Below the pieces are notes generated by a model. That model did not search any database and had not been told where the DNA came from. It saw only the letters and a list, made by a program, of their open reading frames with translations. Both the position numbers and the translations under genes were made by a program. Below, piece after piece: positions 1 through 8,777 of a stretch of DNA of 64,000 bases. The stretch lies in assembly GCA_046327745.1 (NCBI GenBank), contig JAXLXV010000007.1, positions 620,001 to 684,000 of the forward strand, in the 5' to 3' direction. The stretch comes from JABAQJ01 sp046327745. Lineage in GTDB: Bacteria; Gemmatimonadota; Gemmatimonadetes; Gemmatimonadales; Gemmatimonadaceae. Numbering within the stretch: the stretch's first letter is position 1; every line of letters starts with the position of its first letter.

Positions 1-353
1 CTTTCGACCAAGTCGCGGACCATCGACTCCACATCGCGGCCGACGTATCCGACCTCCGTGAACTTCGACGCCTCGACCTTGATGAACGGCGCGCCCGCCA
101 GCTTCGCCAAACGGCGGGCAATCTCCGTCTTGCCCACGCCGGTTGGGCCAATGAGGATGATGTTGTTGGGCGAGATCTCGTCGCGAATGCTCTCCGGCGC
201 GCGTTGGCGGCGCCAGCGATTCCTCAGGGCAATCGCGACGGACTTCTTGGCGTCACTCTGACCTACAATGTACCGATCCAACTCCGCGACGATCTGTCGC
301 GGCGTGAGATCAGCAAGACGCGCCAGGGCCTGTTCGGTACGTGGGGACGGCAT
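1..353 (-). CDS. hslU: HslU, ATPase subunit of the HslUV protease (3' part lost at the left window edge)
   Basis: AAA+ unfoldase that feeds proteins into the HslV peptidase chamber in the cytoplasm. Only the N-terminal 117 residues are inside the window; the gene runs off the left edge. The visible part has the family opening LTPRQIVAELDRYIVGQ, then the Walker A motif GPTGVGKTE at about residues 72-80 and the downstream block KFTEVGYVGRDVE. The ATG at 351-353 is the first in-frame start before the conserved opening and no strong ribosome site precedes it, so the start could shift slightly. It follows hslV by about 100 bases on the same strand, the usual hslVU operon order. Identity is certain from these motifs; the I-domain and C-terminus cannot be seen. 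Confidence 0.95.
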   Translation of the reverse strand, partial: MPSPRTEQALARLADLTPRQIVAELDRYIVGQSDAKKSVAIALRNRWRRQRAPESIRDEISPNNIILIGPTGVGKTEIARRLAKLAGAPFIKVEASKFTEVGYVGRDVESMVRDLVE

Positions 354-456
354 GTGCAGCGGTGTGGGAGTGCAGGCGCGGACAGGAACCGGGGGGACTC
401 ATGGAAGCAACGGTCACAGAAAACCGCGGCGCGCCTCCACGTCTTCCATCCGCGAT

Positions 457-1005
457 TCACGCCGTCGGTTCGAGGATGGTGATGTTGGTGTTCGTGTACA
501 CGCAGATCTCGCCAGCGATCGTTAGGGCGCGGCGGACGATCTCGCCGGGCGGCAGGTCCGTGGAGGCCACGAGGGCCCGCGCCGCGGCCAAGGCATAGCT
601 GCCGCCGGAACCGATCGCCAGGATGCCGTCGTCAGGCTCAATAATCTCCCCCGTGCCCGACAGGATAAACCCGTGGTCGCGGTCGCACACGATCAGTAGG
701 GCCTCCAACCGCCGCAACACCCGGTCGCTCCGCCATTCCTTGGCCAGCTCGACGGCCGCCTTGGGAAGGTTGTTCGGAAAGCGCTCCAGCTTTTCCTCGA
801 ATTTTTCGAAGAGTGTGAAGGCATCGGCGGCGGCCCCCGCGAATCCGGCCAACAGCCGCCCCCCGGAAAGGGCGCGCACCTTCTGCGCATTCGCCTTCAT
901 GACCGTCTCGCCCACCGTGACCTGCCCATCGCCACCCAGGGCAACCTTGCCATTCCGCCGCACCGCCAGAATGGTGGTCGCGTGCACGACCTGATCTGCT
1001 CGCAT
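457..1005 (-). CDS. hslV: HslV, peptidase subunit of the HslUV protease
   Basis: Threonine peptidase of the bacterial proteasome-like HslUV complex. The protein contains HATTILAVRRNGKVALGGDG, the family N-terminus, in which the Thr of TTI becomes the catalytic residue after processing, followed by GQVTVGETVMK and the glycine-rich LLAGFAGAAADAF block. Its length of about 182 residues is normal. The ATG at 1003-1005 gives MRADQVVHATTIL; a GTG at 985-987, directly before HATTIL, is an alternative. The gene lies between a small membrane protein gene and hslU, all on the minus strand, and is probably co-transcribed with xerC and trmFO. Nothing looks damaged. The function is well established for the family; the exact start is the only doubt. 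Confidence 0.95.
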   Translation of the reverse strand: MRADQVVHATTILAVRRNGKVALGGDGQVTVGETVMKANAQKVRALSGGRLLAGFAGAAADAFTLFEKFEEKLERFPNNLPKAAVELAKEWRSDRVLRRLEALLIVCDRDHGFILSGTGEIIEPDDGILAIGSGGSYALAAARALVASTDLPPGEIVRRALTIAGEICVYTNTNITILEPTA

Positions 1006-1041
1006 GAGATGGAAGCTAATCACCCACAAAGGGTGAGGTGT

Positions 1042-1290
1042 CTAGCGGGGCCGGTCCCCTTTGGCCCCTTGGCTGCCATTGGCAGTCGCCGCGCTCGCCG
1101 ATCCGAAAGCGAGATGCTCCCGCGTTTTGGCGATCGGGCGCTCCAGGTCATGAACGGGAACGTCCATGGTCGCATCTACCTCGCGGTCTACGTTCCCTTG
1201 CGACCGAAGGCGCCGAAAGACCCGGTACGAGATGACGCCGAACGACGCCATCACGATGCCCAGCAGCGCTTGATTCAGCGAGTGCGACAC
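1042..1290 (-). CDS. Small single-pass membrane protein between xerC and hslV
   Basis: An 82-residue protein that I do not recognise. It begins VSHSLNQALLGIVMASFGVI, a hydrophobic segment at about residues 5-21 that should span the inner membrane, followed by the basic stretch SYRVFRRLRSQG (positive-inside rule, C-terminus cytoplasmic) and a polar tail. I chose the GTG at 1288-1290 because AGGA lies five bases upstream. The frame fills the gap between xerC and hslV on the same strand, so it is likely part of that operon. It could be a conserved lineage-specific gene or a chance frame; the ribosome site, the membrane segment and the fit in the operon argue for a real gene. Confidence 0.6.
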   Translation of the reverse strand: MSHSLNQALLGIVMASFGVISYRVFRRLRSQGNVDREVDATMDVPVHDLERPIAKTREHLAFGSASAATANGSQGAKGDRPR

Positions 1291-1384
1291 GGACGTCCTG
1301 TGTTGAGGGGGGACCGACCACTGATCAGCGCTCACGAAGATAATGAGGCTGCCGCAATCGTTATAGCCCTGCTCGCTATTTTCG

Positions 1385-2464
1385 TCAGGCGCGCGGGTGC
1401 GCTTTCCGATAGACCTGCTTCAGGCGATCGACGCTCGTATGCGTGTAGATCTGCGTCGTGGAGATGGACGCGTGCCCGAGCAGCTCCTGGACGCTACGCA
1501 GATCTGCCCCGCCGTCCAGCAGGTGCGTCGCGAAGGTGTGCCGAAGTGAGTGCGTCGATAGCCCGGCATCTTCGTCCACCTGTGAGAGGAACTTCGTGAC
1601 CATCGCCTGGATGGTCCGGCGACTAAGCCGCTTGCCGTGATCACTCAGGAAGAATGCCTGACGATCCACACCGCTCCCCGCGCCTTCGCGCTGGCGTAGG
1701 GTACGCGCCAGTTCGTCGCGTTTAACCTCGTAGTTTCTTAGCGCGCGTTGGGCATGGTCGCCAATCGGCAAGATGCGCTCCTTTCGTCCCTTGCCGCGCA
1801 CCTTGACCTGTTGGGACACCAGGTCGAGATCCCGGATATCGATCCCGTGCAGCTCCGACAAGCGCATGCCGGTGGAATAGAACAGCTCCAACACGGCCAG
1901 ATTTCGCACATGGCGAAAGCTCCCTTCCCACGCCCGCGCCTCGGCGGTGCCGAGCACGTCCTCGATCTGGCGACGATCCAAGTAGGCCGGCAAGTGCGCA
2001 TCCAGCTTCGGGGACGATACCGCCCGCGCCGGGTTGGCCGCCACAACGCCTTCGCGATGCAGAAATCGGAAGAACGAGCGAACAGCGGACAGGGCCCGCG
2101 CCGTCGACCGCTTGCCCAGTCGCAGTCGCGTTAGGTATCCCAGAAACCCGCGCAGCGTCAATCGGTCGATCGACGCCCACTCATAGGACCCCGTGCCATA
2201 ATAGTGAGCCAAAAACTCGACGAATCGTGACAGGTCCCTGCGGTAGGCCGCCAACGTGTGCGGAGAGACGTCGCGTTCCTTCTCCAGATGCAACAGGAAC
2301 TCCTGCAGCGGAGTGGGCAGCTCAACCGATGCGTCCCTTTCTTCGGGATCCTCGTCGGGCTGGCGCGCAGCGCGACCGCGACGTTTGGAGTCACCCTCGT
2401 CTCCCTGCCGCCCGACCGATGCCGCGCCTGTTCCTCGCGGACGCCGACCAGAGCCCCCGGTCAT
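1385..2464 (-). CDS. xerC: Tyrosine recombinase XerC/XerD type
   Basis: Site-specific recombinase, likely the Xer enzyme that resolves chromosome dimers at dif. The 359 residues hold a SAM-like core-binding domain (about 50-150) and a catalytic domain with the full set of active residues: Arg in STGMRLSELHG, Lys in VRGKGRKER, His-x-x-Arg in HSLRHTFATHLL, His in LGHASISTTQIYTH and Tyr in QIYTH. The first 45 residues are a polar, Arg-rich extension absent from typical XerC (about 300 residues), so a later start is possible. However, the ATG at 2462-2464 overlaps the trmFO stop as ATGA, which supports the long form and translational coupling. The neighbourhood trmFO-xerC-hslVU matches gid-codV-clpQY of Bacillus, where codV is the XerC orthologue. 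Confidence 0.93.
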   Translation of the reverse strand: MTGGSGRRPRGTGAASVGRQGDEGDSKRRGRAARQPDEDPEERDASVELPTPLQEFLLHLEKERDVSPHTLAAYRRDLSRFVEFLAHYYGTGSYEWASIDRLTLRGFLGYLTRLRLGKRSTARALSAVRSFFRFLHREGVVAANPARAVSSPKLDAHLPAYLDRRQIEDVLGTAEARAWEGSFRHVRNLAVLELFYSTGMRLSELHGIDIRDLDLVSQQVKVRGKGRKERILPIGDHAQRALRNYEVKRDELARTLRQREGAGSGVDRQAFFLSDHGKRLSRRTIQAMVTKFLSQVDEDAGLSTHSLRHTFATHLLDGGADLRSVQELLGHASISTTQIYTHTSVDRLKQVYRKAHPRA

Positions 2465-3834
2465 GAGGCGGCCCCCACAGCGCCATCCACCGCTTCAAGG
2501 CCGTGTGTCGCACACCACGCGTCCAGCACACCTAACGAACGCTCCGCCATCAACTCCTTGCGACGTCGTTTGTCTTTCACTGCCGTGTCTAATGGGTCCA
2601 ACAAGCCGAAGTTTGCGTTCATCGGCTGAAAATGGGCCGGATCGCTCTCCCGAAGAAATCGGTACAGGGCACCCAACATGGTGAGGGCTGGCGGCACCAA
2701 AGGCTCCTGTCCGGTGAGCAGGCGCGCCAGGTTTATCCCTGCAAGGAGCCCGGTCGCCGCGCTCTCGGTGTACCCTTCGACGCCGGTGATCTGACCGGCA
2801 AACAAGGTCCGCGGATCATCGCGCATGGACAGATGTGCGGACAGCACAGCCGGAGCGTTCAGATACGAATTCCGGTGAATGGAACCAAAGCGCAGGAATT
2901 CCGCCTCGGCTAACCCGGGAATCAGGCGAAAGACCCGCTGCTGTTCGGGAATCCGCAACCGTGTCTGGAAACCGACCAGGTTCCACATGCGCCCCCCGCG
3001 ATCCTCCATCCGCAGCTGCACCACGGCATACGGTGTGCGCCCCGTTCGCGGATCGCGCAGCCCCACCGGCTTCATGGGGCCGAACCGCAGGGATTCGCGT
3101 CCTCGTTTGGCGATCTCCTCCACCGGCATGCAGCCCTCGAAGTACGGCACCGCATCAAAGTCGTGCCCGTGATGCTGGTCGGCTGCGCCTAACGCGTCCA
3201 AGAACGCCTCGTACTCGTCACGATTCATCGGACAGTTCAGGTACGCACCCTCGTCCCCCGCCCCCTCCATGGTCTCCTTGCCATAGCGGGAGGCGCGGTA
3301 GGCGATCGTCGTGTCGATCGAGTCCCAGCTGACGATCGGTGCAATCGCGTCATAGAAGGCCAACGCCGACGCTCCGAGCCGGTCACCCATCGCCGCCGTC
3401 AACCGCTCCGAGGTCAGCGGCCCGGTGGCCACGATGCCGGGAGACGGCAGTTCCACGACCTCCTGTCGCACGACCTCCACCAGGGGATGAGCCGTAATCC
3501 GCGCCGTGACCCCCGCCGAGAAGATCTCACGGTCTACTGTCAGCGCCGACCCGCCGGGAACTCGCGCCTCGTCAGCCGCAACCAGGATCACCGAGCCGAG
3601 GCGCCGCATCTCGGCCTTGAGTAAGCCATGCGCGTTGGACGTCTCGGTGCTCTTGAACGTGTTGGAGCAGACCAGCTCCGCCAGACGGTCGCTCTTGTGC
3701 GCGGGGGTGCTTACCAGCGGCCGCATCTCATGCAGCCGAACGGGTACCCCACGCTGGGCCAATTGCCAAGCTGCTTCGCTGCCGGCCAAGCCACCGCCAA
3801 CCACGGTGACTGGGGTCTGCTCCACTGTTCCCAT
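2461..3834 (-). CDS. trmFO: TrmFO, folate/FAD-dependent tRNA m5U54 methyltransferase
   Basis: Methylates uridine 54 in the T-loop of tRNA using methylenetetrahydrofolate and FADH2. The 457-residue protein begins with the FAD-binding fold VTVVGGGLAGSEAAWQLAQR and carries family blocks LHEMRP, LVCSNTFKS (with the conserved Cys), SWDSIDTTIAYRASRYGK, YLNCPMNRDEYEAFLDAL, FEGCMPVEEIAKRG and the C-terminal QITGVEGYTESAATGLLAG. The length is normal. It is the first gene of the minus-strand trmFO-xerC-hslVU group. The ATG at 3832-3834 is only seven bases from a TATAGT box, so the message may be leaderless. Divergent to it lies a lipoprotein gene. Identification is secure. Confidence 0.97.
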   Translation of the reverse strand: MGTVEQTPVTVVGGGLAGSEAAWQLAQRGVPVRLHEMRPLVSTPAHKSDRLAELVCSNTFKSTETSNAHGLLKAEMRRLGSVILVAADEARVPGGSALTVDREIFSAGVTARITAHPLVEVVRQEVVELPSPGIVATGPLTSERLTAAMGDRLGASALAFYDAIAPIVSWDSIDTTIAYRASRYGKETMEGAGDEGAYLNCPMNRDEYEAFLDALGAADQHHGHDFDAVPYFEGCMPVEEIAKRGRESLRFGPMKPVGLRDPRTGRTPYAVVQLRMEDRGGRMWNLVGFQTRLRIPEQQRVFRLIPGLAEAEFLRFGSIHRNSYLNAPAVLSAHLSMRDDPRTLFAGQITGVEGYTESAATGLLAGINLARLLTGQEPLVPPALTMLGALYRFLRESDPAHFQPMNANFGLLDPLDTAVKDKRRRKELMAERSLGVLDAWCATHGLEAVDGAVGAAS

Positions 3835-3841
3835 AGGCGTA

Positions 3842-3847
3842 ACTATA
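3842..3847 (-). promoter_or_regulatory. Candidate -10 box for a leaderless trmFO transcript
   Basis: On the minus strand the bases before trmFO read TATAGT-TACGCCT-ATG. TATAGT is one mismatch from the TATAAT consensus and ends seven bases before the start codon, so transcription would begin at or next to the ATG. No Shine-Dalgarno sequence precedes the ATG, which agrees. No good -35 hexamer is visible 16-18 bases upstream, so this rests on the -10 box alone. Confidence 0.4.
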
Positions 3848-3965
3848 GCGATCGATGCGTCGCAGACCGAGTCCTTTCCGCGGGAAGCGAAGCCAAGGGG
3901 GTGAGATTAGTTTTCCGCCGGTGGCAAGCGGCAGGGTTCACAGGCGAACTCCCTAGTGAGGTGAC

Positions 3966-4487
3966 ATGATGCGTTGGCCAACGATGCCGATCGGGCTGTC
4001 CGTGCTCCTTGCCTCGTGCGTGGTCGGACGCCGCTCGACCGCCGGTGACGAGCCCGCCCGAAGCCTGCGCAGTTGCGCGCCCCCGACCGTCCGAACGGCA
4101 TGGGCGTGGAAGACTGCCTCCCTGGACGGCGCAACGACCGAAATTCCGGTGCCTTTCGTGGAACGCTTGGATGTGAACCCCCGTCGGCGCGCGTGGGAGT
4201 ATGGGCCACGATCGATCACGCTCACCCTGACGACGGATCCGCACACAGAGCGCAGTGTGCCAAACTTCACCGGCCGGTGCGAACTCACACTGGGCGAACG
4301 ATCCGTGGAGGTCGTCAGCAGTACTAACAGTGACAATGACCGCTTGTTGACAGCGCGAGTGCCTAACGTCGAAGGCGGCTATGACTTGATTGTGGAGATC
4401 GCCACCCGCTATCCCCAGGAAGTCAGCGACCTGCGCCGAGTGATCACCTCGGTGACCGTGTCGGATTCCGCTCGAACAACGCCCTGA
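3966..4487 (+). CDS. Putative lipoprotein of unknown function
   Basis: A 173-residue secreted protein that I do not recognise. It opens with a signal sequence and lipobox-like PIGLSVLLASC, so Cys18 is the likely lipidated residue. The rest is polar and beta-rich with no catalytic motif that I can name. GAGG lies four bases before the first ATG (3966); the next ATG at 3969 is equally possible. It is followed after 11 bases by the GT-C gene, so the two are probably one plus-strand unit. This pair separates trmFO-xerC-hslVU from topA and runs against both. Confidence 0.75.
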   Translation: MMRWPTMPIGLSVLLASCVVGRRSTAGDEPARSLRSCAPPTVRTAWAWKTASLDGATTEIPVPFVERLDVNPRRRAWEYGPRSITLTLTTDPHTERSVPNFTGRCELTLGERSVEVVSSTNSDNDRLLTARVPNVEGGYDLIVEIATRYPQEVSDLRRVITSVTVSDSARTTP

Positions 4488-4498
4488 ATTCCGCATCG

Positions 4499-6142
4499 AT
4501 GCCCGCTCGTCCGGCGGTGAACGAATCCTCCGACGGACCTCCCCTCGGTACGTCGCCGAGGGCGACTCGACACCACGTTGCGGCTGACTGGGTCTGGTGG
4601 GTTGCACTCGTCCCCTTCGCTTTGGCCCTACTGCATCACTGGACGTGGCCCCCAGCCGACGAAGCCGGCGACTACGCGCAGTACCTGTTGCATGCCAAGG
4701 CCTTGGTGGAGCTGCGCCCGTATATAGCAACGGGCTACATCTTCCATCCGGCAGCATGGGTGGTTGGCCCGCCGACCTATCCACCCGGGCTCCCTCTCAC
4801 CCTAGCCCCACTAGTGGCCGTGGGCGGTGTGCATTCGCCGCTCATTCCGCTGCTGATGCCGCTGAGCCTCCTGCTCTTTGCGTGGTGTGCCTACCGGCAC
4901 CTAACGATGTACGTCCCCCGCTGGCCGGTTGGCGCGGCGATCGCCATGACCCTGCTGGCCATTGAAGGCAGTGGCTATACGCGCGTCCCCATTTCCGATC
5001 CCGGCTTCTGCGCCTTGGTGTGGGGGTGCCTCTGGGCGGCCGACACCCGCACCGATTGGAGGTGGCGGCAAGTTGCCATGGTCACTGTGCTGGGGTTTGG
5101 CGCTATGGGATATCGAATTGCTGGTCTGGCGCTGGTCCCGGCGCTCATGCTGCATGCCTTGCTCACGTGGCCGAACCATCGCGGGCGGGCGTTCATCCCC
5201 GCGGCCATCTGGGCCGCTGCCGGGGTCGTGGTCCTGTCCCTCGGCGGCGGCGCCGGCGCCACGCCCTCCATCAATTCGCTAGGCGAGCTTCCCAACTGGA
5301 TCGTCTTTGCCGCCCAGCTCTACAAGGGAGGGTTCTTCGACATCGAGTTGCACCCCGTCAGTAGCAACCTTGCGAGCGACCTCTATCACTTGGTCGCGTC
5401 GATGGTGGCCGTGGTTGGCGTAGCAGGGATGTTCTGGCGTATGCGCACCACGCTGCTGGCCGCCTTTGGCGCAGCCTACGCCATCATGCTCGTGGCCGTG
5501 CCGGTCGCCGAGCCCAGATATCTCTGGCCGTTTTTCCCCGTCATCGCCGCAGGGCTAGTGTGGGGTGCGCAGGGCATCGCACGGTGGCTCATCGCGAGGA
5601 GAGCCCAAACGACGCAGGGAGGTCGGCGGGTGTCGCTTGCCGTTGGCGTTGTGGTGACTGCGGTAATGCTTGGGGCACTGTGGCAGCAGTGGCGCCAGCC
5701 TGCGCCGCACACGCGCCTCGCGTCCACAAGTGCGGCGTCACTGTTCGCCTGGCTTCGTGAGCAGCAGGGTCGAACCCCTATGCGGGTGGTGTACGAGAAC
5801 CCGCGCGTGGTAACGCTGGAGAGCGGGGTCCCCGCCATGGGCGACGTCGCGCGTTCGCCTAACGGCCACTTGGCCGCGTATCGCGAAATGGGTATCACGC
5901 ACCTGATCGTCGACCGGGACGGAGGCGGCGACTGCCTGCAGCGCATCGCGAATCACCTGCCCATCTCGCATCCCGATCAGTTCGCGCTGGCGTACGAGAA
6001 CGCGGCGTTCCGCGTTTATCGCTTTCAGACGGTCCCGGGTGAGGTCGGACCGTTCCAGCCAATCAACTACGCGCGCATCGAGCAGTGGTGCGAGGAACAC
6101 CCGAACGAGATATCGCCACTGGCCACGGCCGGTCCGTCCTAG
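4499..6142 (+). CDS. Polytopic GT-C type glycosyltransferase (PMT/ArnT-like)
   Basis: A 547-residue inner-membrane protein with about ten hydrophobic segments and a soluble C-terminal third. After the first segment it has the acidic loop PADEAGDYAQYLLHAKALVE, where the paired acidic residues match the catalytic first loop of the GT39/GT83 (PMT, ArnT) superfamily, followed by PTYPPGLPLTLAP. Such enzymes move a sugar from a polyprenyl phosphate to a protein or lipid on the outer face of the membrane. Acceptor and sugar cannot be told from sequence. Two related genes lie at 25058-28266. Upstream, a lipoprotein gene ends 11 bases before this start. A strong hairpin follows the stop. Confidence 0.75.
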   Translation: MPARPAVNESSDGPPLGTSPRATRHHVAADWVWWVALVPFALALLHHWTWPPADEAGDYAQYLLHAKALVELRPYIATGYIFHPAAWVVGPPTYPPGLPLTLAPLVAVGGVHSPLIPLLMPLSLLLFAWCAYRHLTMYVPRWPVGAAIAMTLLAIEGSGYTRVPISDPGFCALVWGCLWAADTRTDWRWRQVAMVTVLGFGAMGYRIAGLALVPALMLHALLTWPNHRGRAFIPAAIWAAAGVVVLSLGGGAGATPSINSLGELPNWIVFAAQLYKGGFFDIELHPVSSNLASDLYHLVASMVAVVGVAGMFWRMRTTLLAAFGAAYAIMLVAVPVAEPRYLWPFFPVIAAGLVWGAQGIARWLIARRAQTTQGGRRVSLAVGVVVTAVMLGALWQQWRQPAPHTRLASTSAASLFAWLREQQGRTPMRVVYENPRVVTLESGVPAMGDVARSPNGHLAAYREMGITHLIVDRDGGGDCLQRIANHLPISHPDQFALAYENAAFRVYRFQTVPGEVGPFQPINYARIEQWCEEHPNEISPLATAGPS

Positions 6143-6189
6143 AGACGCGCAAAGCGCTCGTGGCGGAATGATGAGGCAACCTGATGCGC

Positions 6190-6222
6190 AAAGGCTCCGT
6201 CCACATGCAGGACGGAGCCTTT
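6190..6222. terminator. Bidirectional intrinsic terminator between convergent genes
   Basis: Perfect 13-bp inverted repeat: AAAGGCTCCGTCC at 6190-6202, loop ACATGCA, GGACGGAGCCTTT at 6210-6222. It ends in T residues on one strand and has A residues at the other side, so it can act in both directions. It sits between the plus-strand GT-C gene (ends 6142) and the minus-strand topA gene (ends 6253), exactly where a shared terminator is expected. Confidence 0.85.
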
Positions 6223-6252
6223 CTACATCCGCGGCGGGACGGCCCGTGGTCA

Positions 6253-8775
6253 CTACACGGCGAGCGCCTCCGTCTCTTCTTCCTTGAGGATGTCCCACTC
6301 ATTGGCGCACTTGAGGCAGCGACGATACTCGCCGCGCGTCTTGTTGGATTTGGCTTCGGCGCCGACGTACCCGCACTCGGGACAGGTGTCCTTCACCGGC
6401 TTGTCCCAGCAGACAAAGTCGCAATTCGGATAGTTCGAGCAGCCATAGAACGCCTTGCCACGCTTCTTCGAACGCCGCTCGGCGATCTCGCCGCCATCCT
6501 TCGGACACATCACGCCAGTGGGCATGGAGCGTGTCCCGCGACACTTGGGAAACTTCGAGCAGCCGAGAAAATCGCCGCTTCGACCGTGCCGAACGACCAT
6601 GGGCGCCCCGCACTCATGGCAGAGATATTCCGTCAGCTGCGGTGGCTTGCGCTCGCCCTTGATTGGCCGAGTGTACTTGCAGTTCTTGGGGTGATTCACG
6701 CAGGCCACGAAGGGGCCAAAGAACCCTCCCTTCGCCACCAGCTGACCACCACACAACGGGCACTTCTCCTTGGACAACGCCGACAGATCGTGGGCCTCAG
6801 CGATCAGGTCATCCACCTTCACGTCGTTCAGCGACGCCTCAAAGGGCTTGTAGAAGTCCTTGAGCACACGCTGCCAGGAGAGGGAGCCTTCCTCGATCTT
6901 GTCGAGCTCCCCTTCCATTTCCGACGTAAAGCCGACGTTGAAGACATCGGGGAACTGCTTCACCATCACCCGTTCCACCGACTCGCCTAACGGCGTGGGA
7001 AAGAACCGGCGTTGATCCAAGGTGACGTAGTGCCGATCCGCCAGTGTGGAGATGATCTGGGCATACGTGGATGGTCGCCCGATGCCAAGCTTCTCCAGCT
7101 CCTTGACCAGCGACGCCTCGGAGAAGCGCGGCGGCGGCTCCGTGAAGTGCTGGTTCGGCGTGATCTCCACCAGGGGGACGCGGTCCCCGGGCTCGGCGTT
7201 AGGCAGCGCCTGTTCGTCCTCGAGCGCTTTCCCTTCCCCTTCTTCGCGGGCCTCGCGATACAGGGCCAGGAAGCCAGCAAACTTCACCACCGATCCCGTG
7301 GCCCGGAACAGGTAGGAACCCGCGGGCGTGACCAGGTTGAAGTCGAAGGTGGTGGTGTCGAACACGGCCGGCGCCATCTGGGACGCCATGAAGCGCTGCC
7401 AGATGAGCTGATACAGCTTGAACTGCTCGTCCTTCAGGAAGCGTCGGACGGAGTCCGGCGTCCGCGCCGGGTCCGTCGGCCGAATGGCCTCGTGGGCGTC
7501 CTGCGTATTCGCTTGCTTCTTGTCGGAGCCGTACAGTTGCGGTCCCGGAGCAAGGTATTCAGCGCCAAACTCGCGTTTGAGCTGATCACGCGCCTGGAGC
7601 GCCGCGCTCTCCGCCACACGCGTGCTATCCGTACGCATGTAGGTGATGAGGCCGACGGCTCCCTCGCTGCCCAGGTCAATGCCCTCGTACAGCCCTTGGG
7701 CAATCCGCATGGTTCGCTTGGACCCGAACCCGAGCTTCTTGGCGGCTTCCTGCTGCAACGTGGACGTGGTAAACGGGGCGGCGGGATTCTTACGTCGCTC
7801 GCGCCGCTTGACGCTGGTGAGTGGCAGTGCCTGCGGCACCGTCATCCGCGCCTCGCGCGCAACCTCGCGCGCCGCACGCTCGACCTGGTCCACGATCGCT
7901 TTCGCCTGCTCACCCGTGGGAATTTCGACTTTCTTGTCGTCAACCGCGTGCAAGCGAGCGGTGAAGCGCTGGCCATTCAGCTCCATCAGCGCTTCAATGC
8001 TCCAGTACTCCTGAGGCTTGAACGCGCGAATTTCCCGCTCGCGTTCCACGATCATCCGCAGGGCGACGGTTTGCACCCGACCCGCGGAGAGTCCCTTCTT
8101 CACGGTCTTCCAGAGAATCGGACTCGCCTTGTAGCCCACCAGCCGATCGAGCACGCGGCGCGCCTGCTGGGCTTCCACCAGACGCGTATCGATCTGCCGA
8201 GGACGATCCATGGCCGCGCGAATGGCGTCCTTGGTGATCTCGTGAAAGAGCACGCGCCGAATCGGCGCACCGCCTTTGCGCTTGACCGCCTCCGCGACGT
8301 GCCAGCCGATGGCTTCGCCTTCGCGATCAGGGTCGGTGGCGATGAAGATCGACTCGGCTTCTTTCGCGGCGGTCTTTAACTCGGCGAGGGTCTTTTCCTT
8401 CCCCTCGATCGTCACGTACTCCGGCGCAAACCCCTTCTCGATGTCGATGCCGAGCTTCTTTTGCGGCAGATCACGCACGTGACCGATGGTGGCTTTTACG
8501 CGATATCCACGACCTAGGTACTTGGAGATCGTCTTCGCCTTGGCCGGCGACTCCACGATCACCAGTGAACCTGACGGTGCTCCCGTCTCGATTTCCGGTT
8601 CAGGAACAACCGGCTCCACCACGCGGGTGCGACGCTTGGCCGCAACTTTCTTGGCCGCGGCACTCTTTCGGGCGGAAGTCTTCTTCGCCGCGGCGCGCAC
8701 CGACGCGCCACGCCCGACCACGCGACGCGTGGTCTTGGGCTCTTCCGTCCCCTTGGACTTCTTGGATCCTGCCAT
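6253..8775 (-). CDS. topA: DNA topoisomerase I (type IA)
   Basis: Relaxes negative supercoils. The 840-residue protein has a Lys/Ala-rich N-terminal tail (about residues 1-70, not part of the usual core), then the TOPRIM domain SLVIVESPAKAKTISKYLG with the acidic DPDREGEAIGWH motif. The active-site tyrosine is in GLITYMRTDSTR (about Tyr379). The C-terminus carries four zinc-ribbon-like Cys4 units beginning CPLCGG, CHECGA, CPKDGG (with a single N-terminal Cys) and CPECGY. I start it at the ATG 8773-8775, two bases after the stop of the upstream Smg-like gene, so the two are coupled. A bidirectional terminator follows. The basic tail may add DNA binding, which is an inference. Confidence 0.97.
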   Translation of the reverse strand: MAGSKKSKGTEEPKTTRRVVGRGASVRAAAKKTSARKSAAAKKVAAKRRTRVVEPVVPEPEIETGAPSGSLVIVESPAKAKTISKYLGRGYRVKATIGHVRDLPQKKLGIDIEKGFAPEYVTIEGKEKTLAELKTAAKEAESIFIATDPDREGEAIGWHVAEAVKRKGGAPIRRVLFHEITKDAIRAAMDRPRQIDTRLVEAQQARRVLDRLVGYKASPILWKTVKKGLSAGRVQTVALRMIVEREREIRAFKPQEYWSIEALMELNGQRFTARLHAVDDKKVEIPTGEQAKAIVDQVERAAREVAREARMTVPQALPLTSVKRRERRKNPAAPFTTSTLQQEAAKKLGFGSKRTMRIAQGLYEGIDLGSEGAVGLITYMRTDSTRVAESAALQARDQLKREFGAEYLAPGPQLYGSDKKQANTQDAHEAIRPTDPARTPDSVRRFLKDEQFKLYQLIWQRFMASQMAPAVFDTTTFDFNLVTPAGSYLFRATGSVVKFAGFLALYREAREEGEGKALEDEQALPNAEPGDRVPLVEITPNQHFTEPPPRFSEASLVKELEKLGIGRPSTYAQIISTLADRHYVTLDQRRFFPTPLGESVERVMVKQFPDVFNVGFTSEMEGELDKIEEGSLSWQRVLKDFYKPFEASLNDVKVDDLIAEAHDLSALSKEKCPLCGGQLVAKGGFFGPFVACVNHPKNCKYTRPIKGERKPPQLTEYLCHECGAPMVVRHGRSGDFLGCSKFPKCRGTRSMPTGVMCPKDGGEIAERRSKKRGKAFYGCSNYPNCDFVCWDKPVKDTCPECGYVGAEAKSNKTRGEYRRCLKCANEWDILKEEETEALAV

Positions 8776-8777
8776 GA

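Noticed and set aside
3843..4784. A 313-residue minus-strand frame upstream of trmFO
   Set aside because: Ser/Arg/Pro-rich shadow of the lipoprotein and GT-C genes; no domain or ribosome site.
7012..8379. A 455-residue open frame on the plus strand opposite topA
   Set aside because: Mirror of the topA coding sequence; Arg/Leu/Gly-rich with no domain, no ribosome site and no room for a gene.
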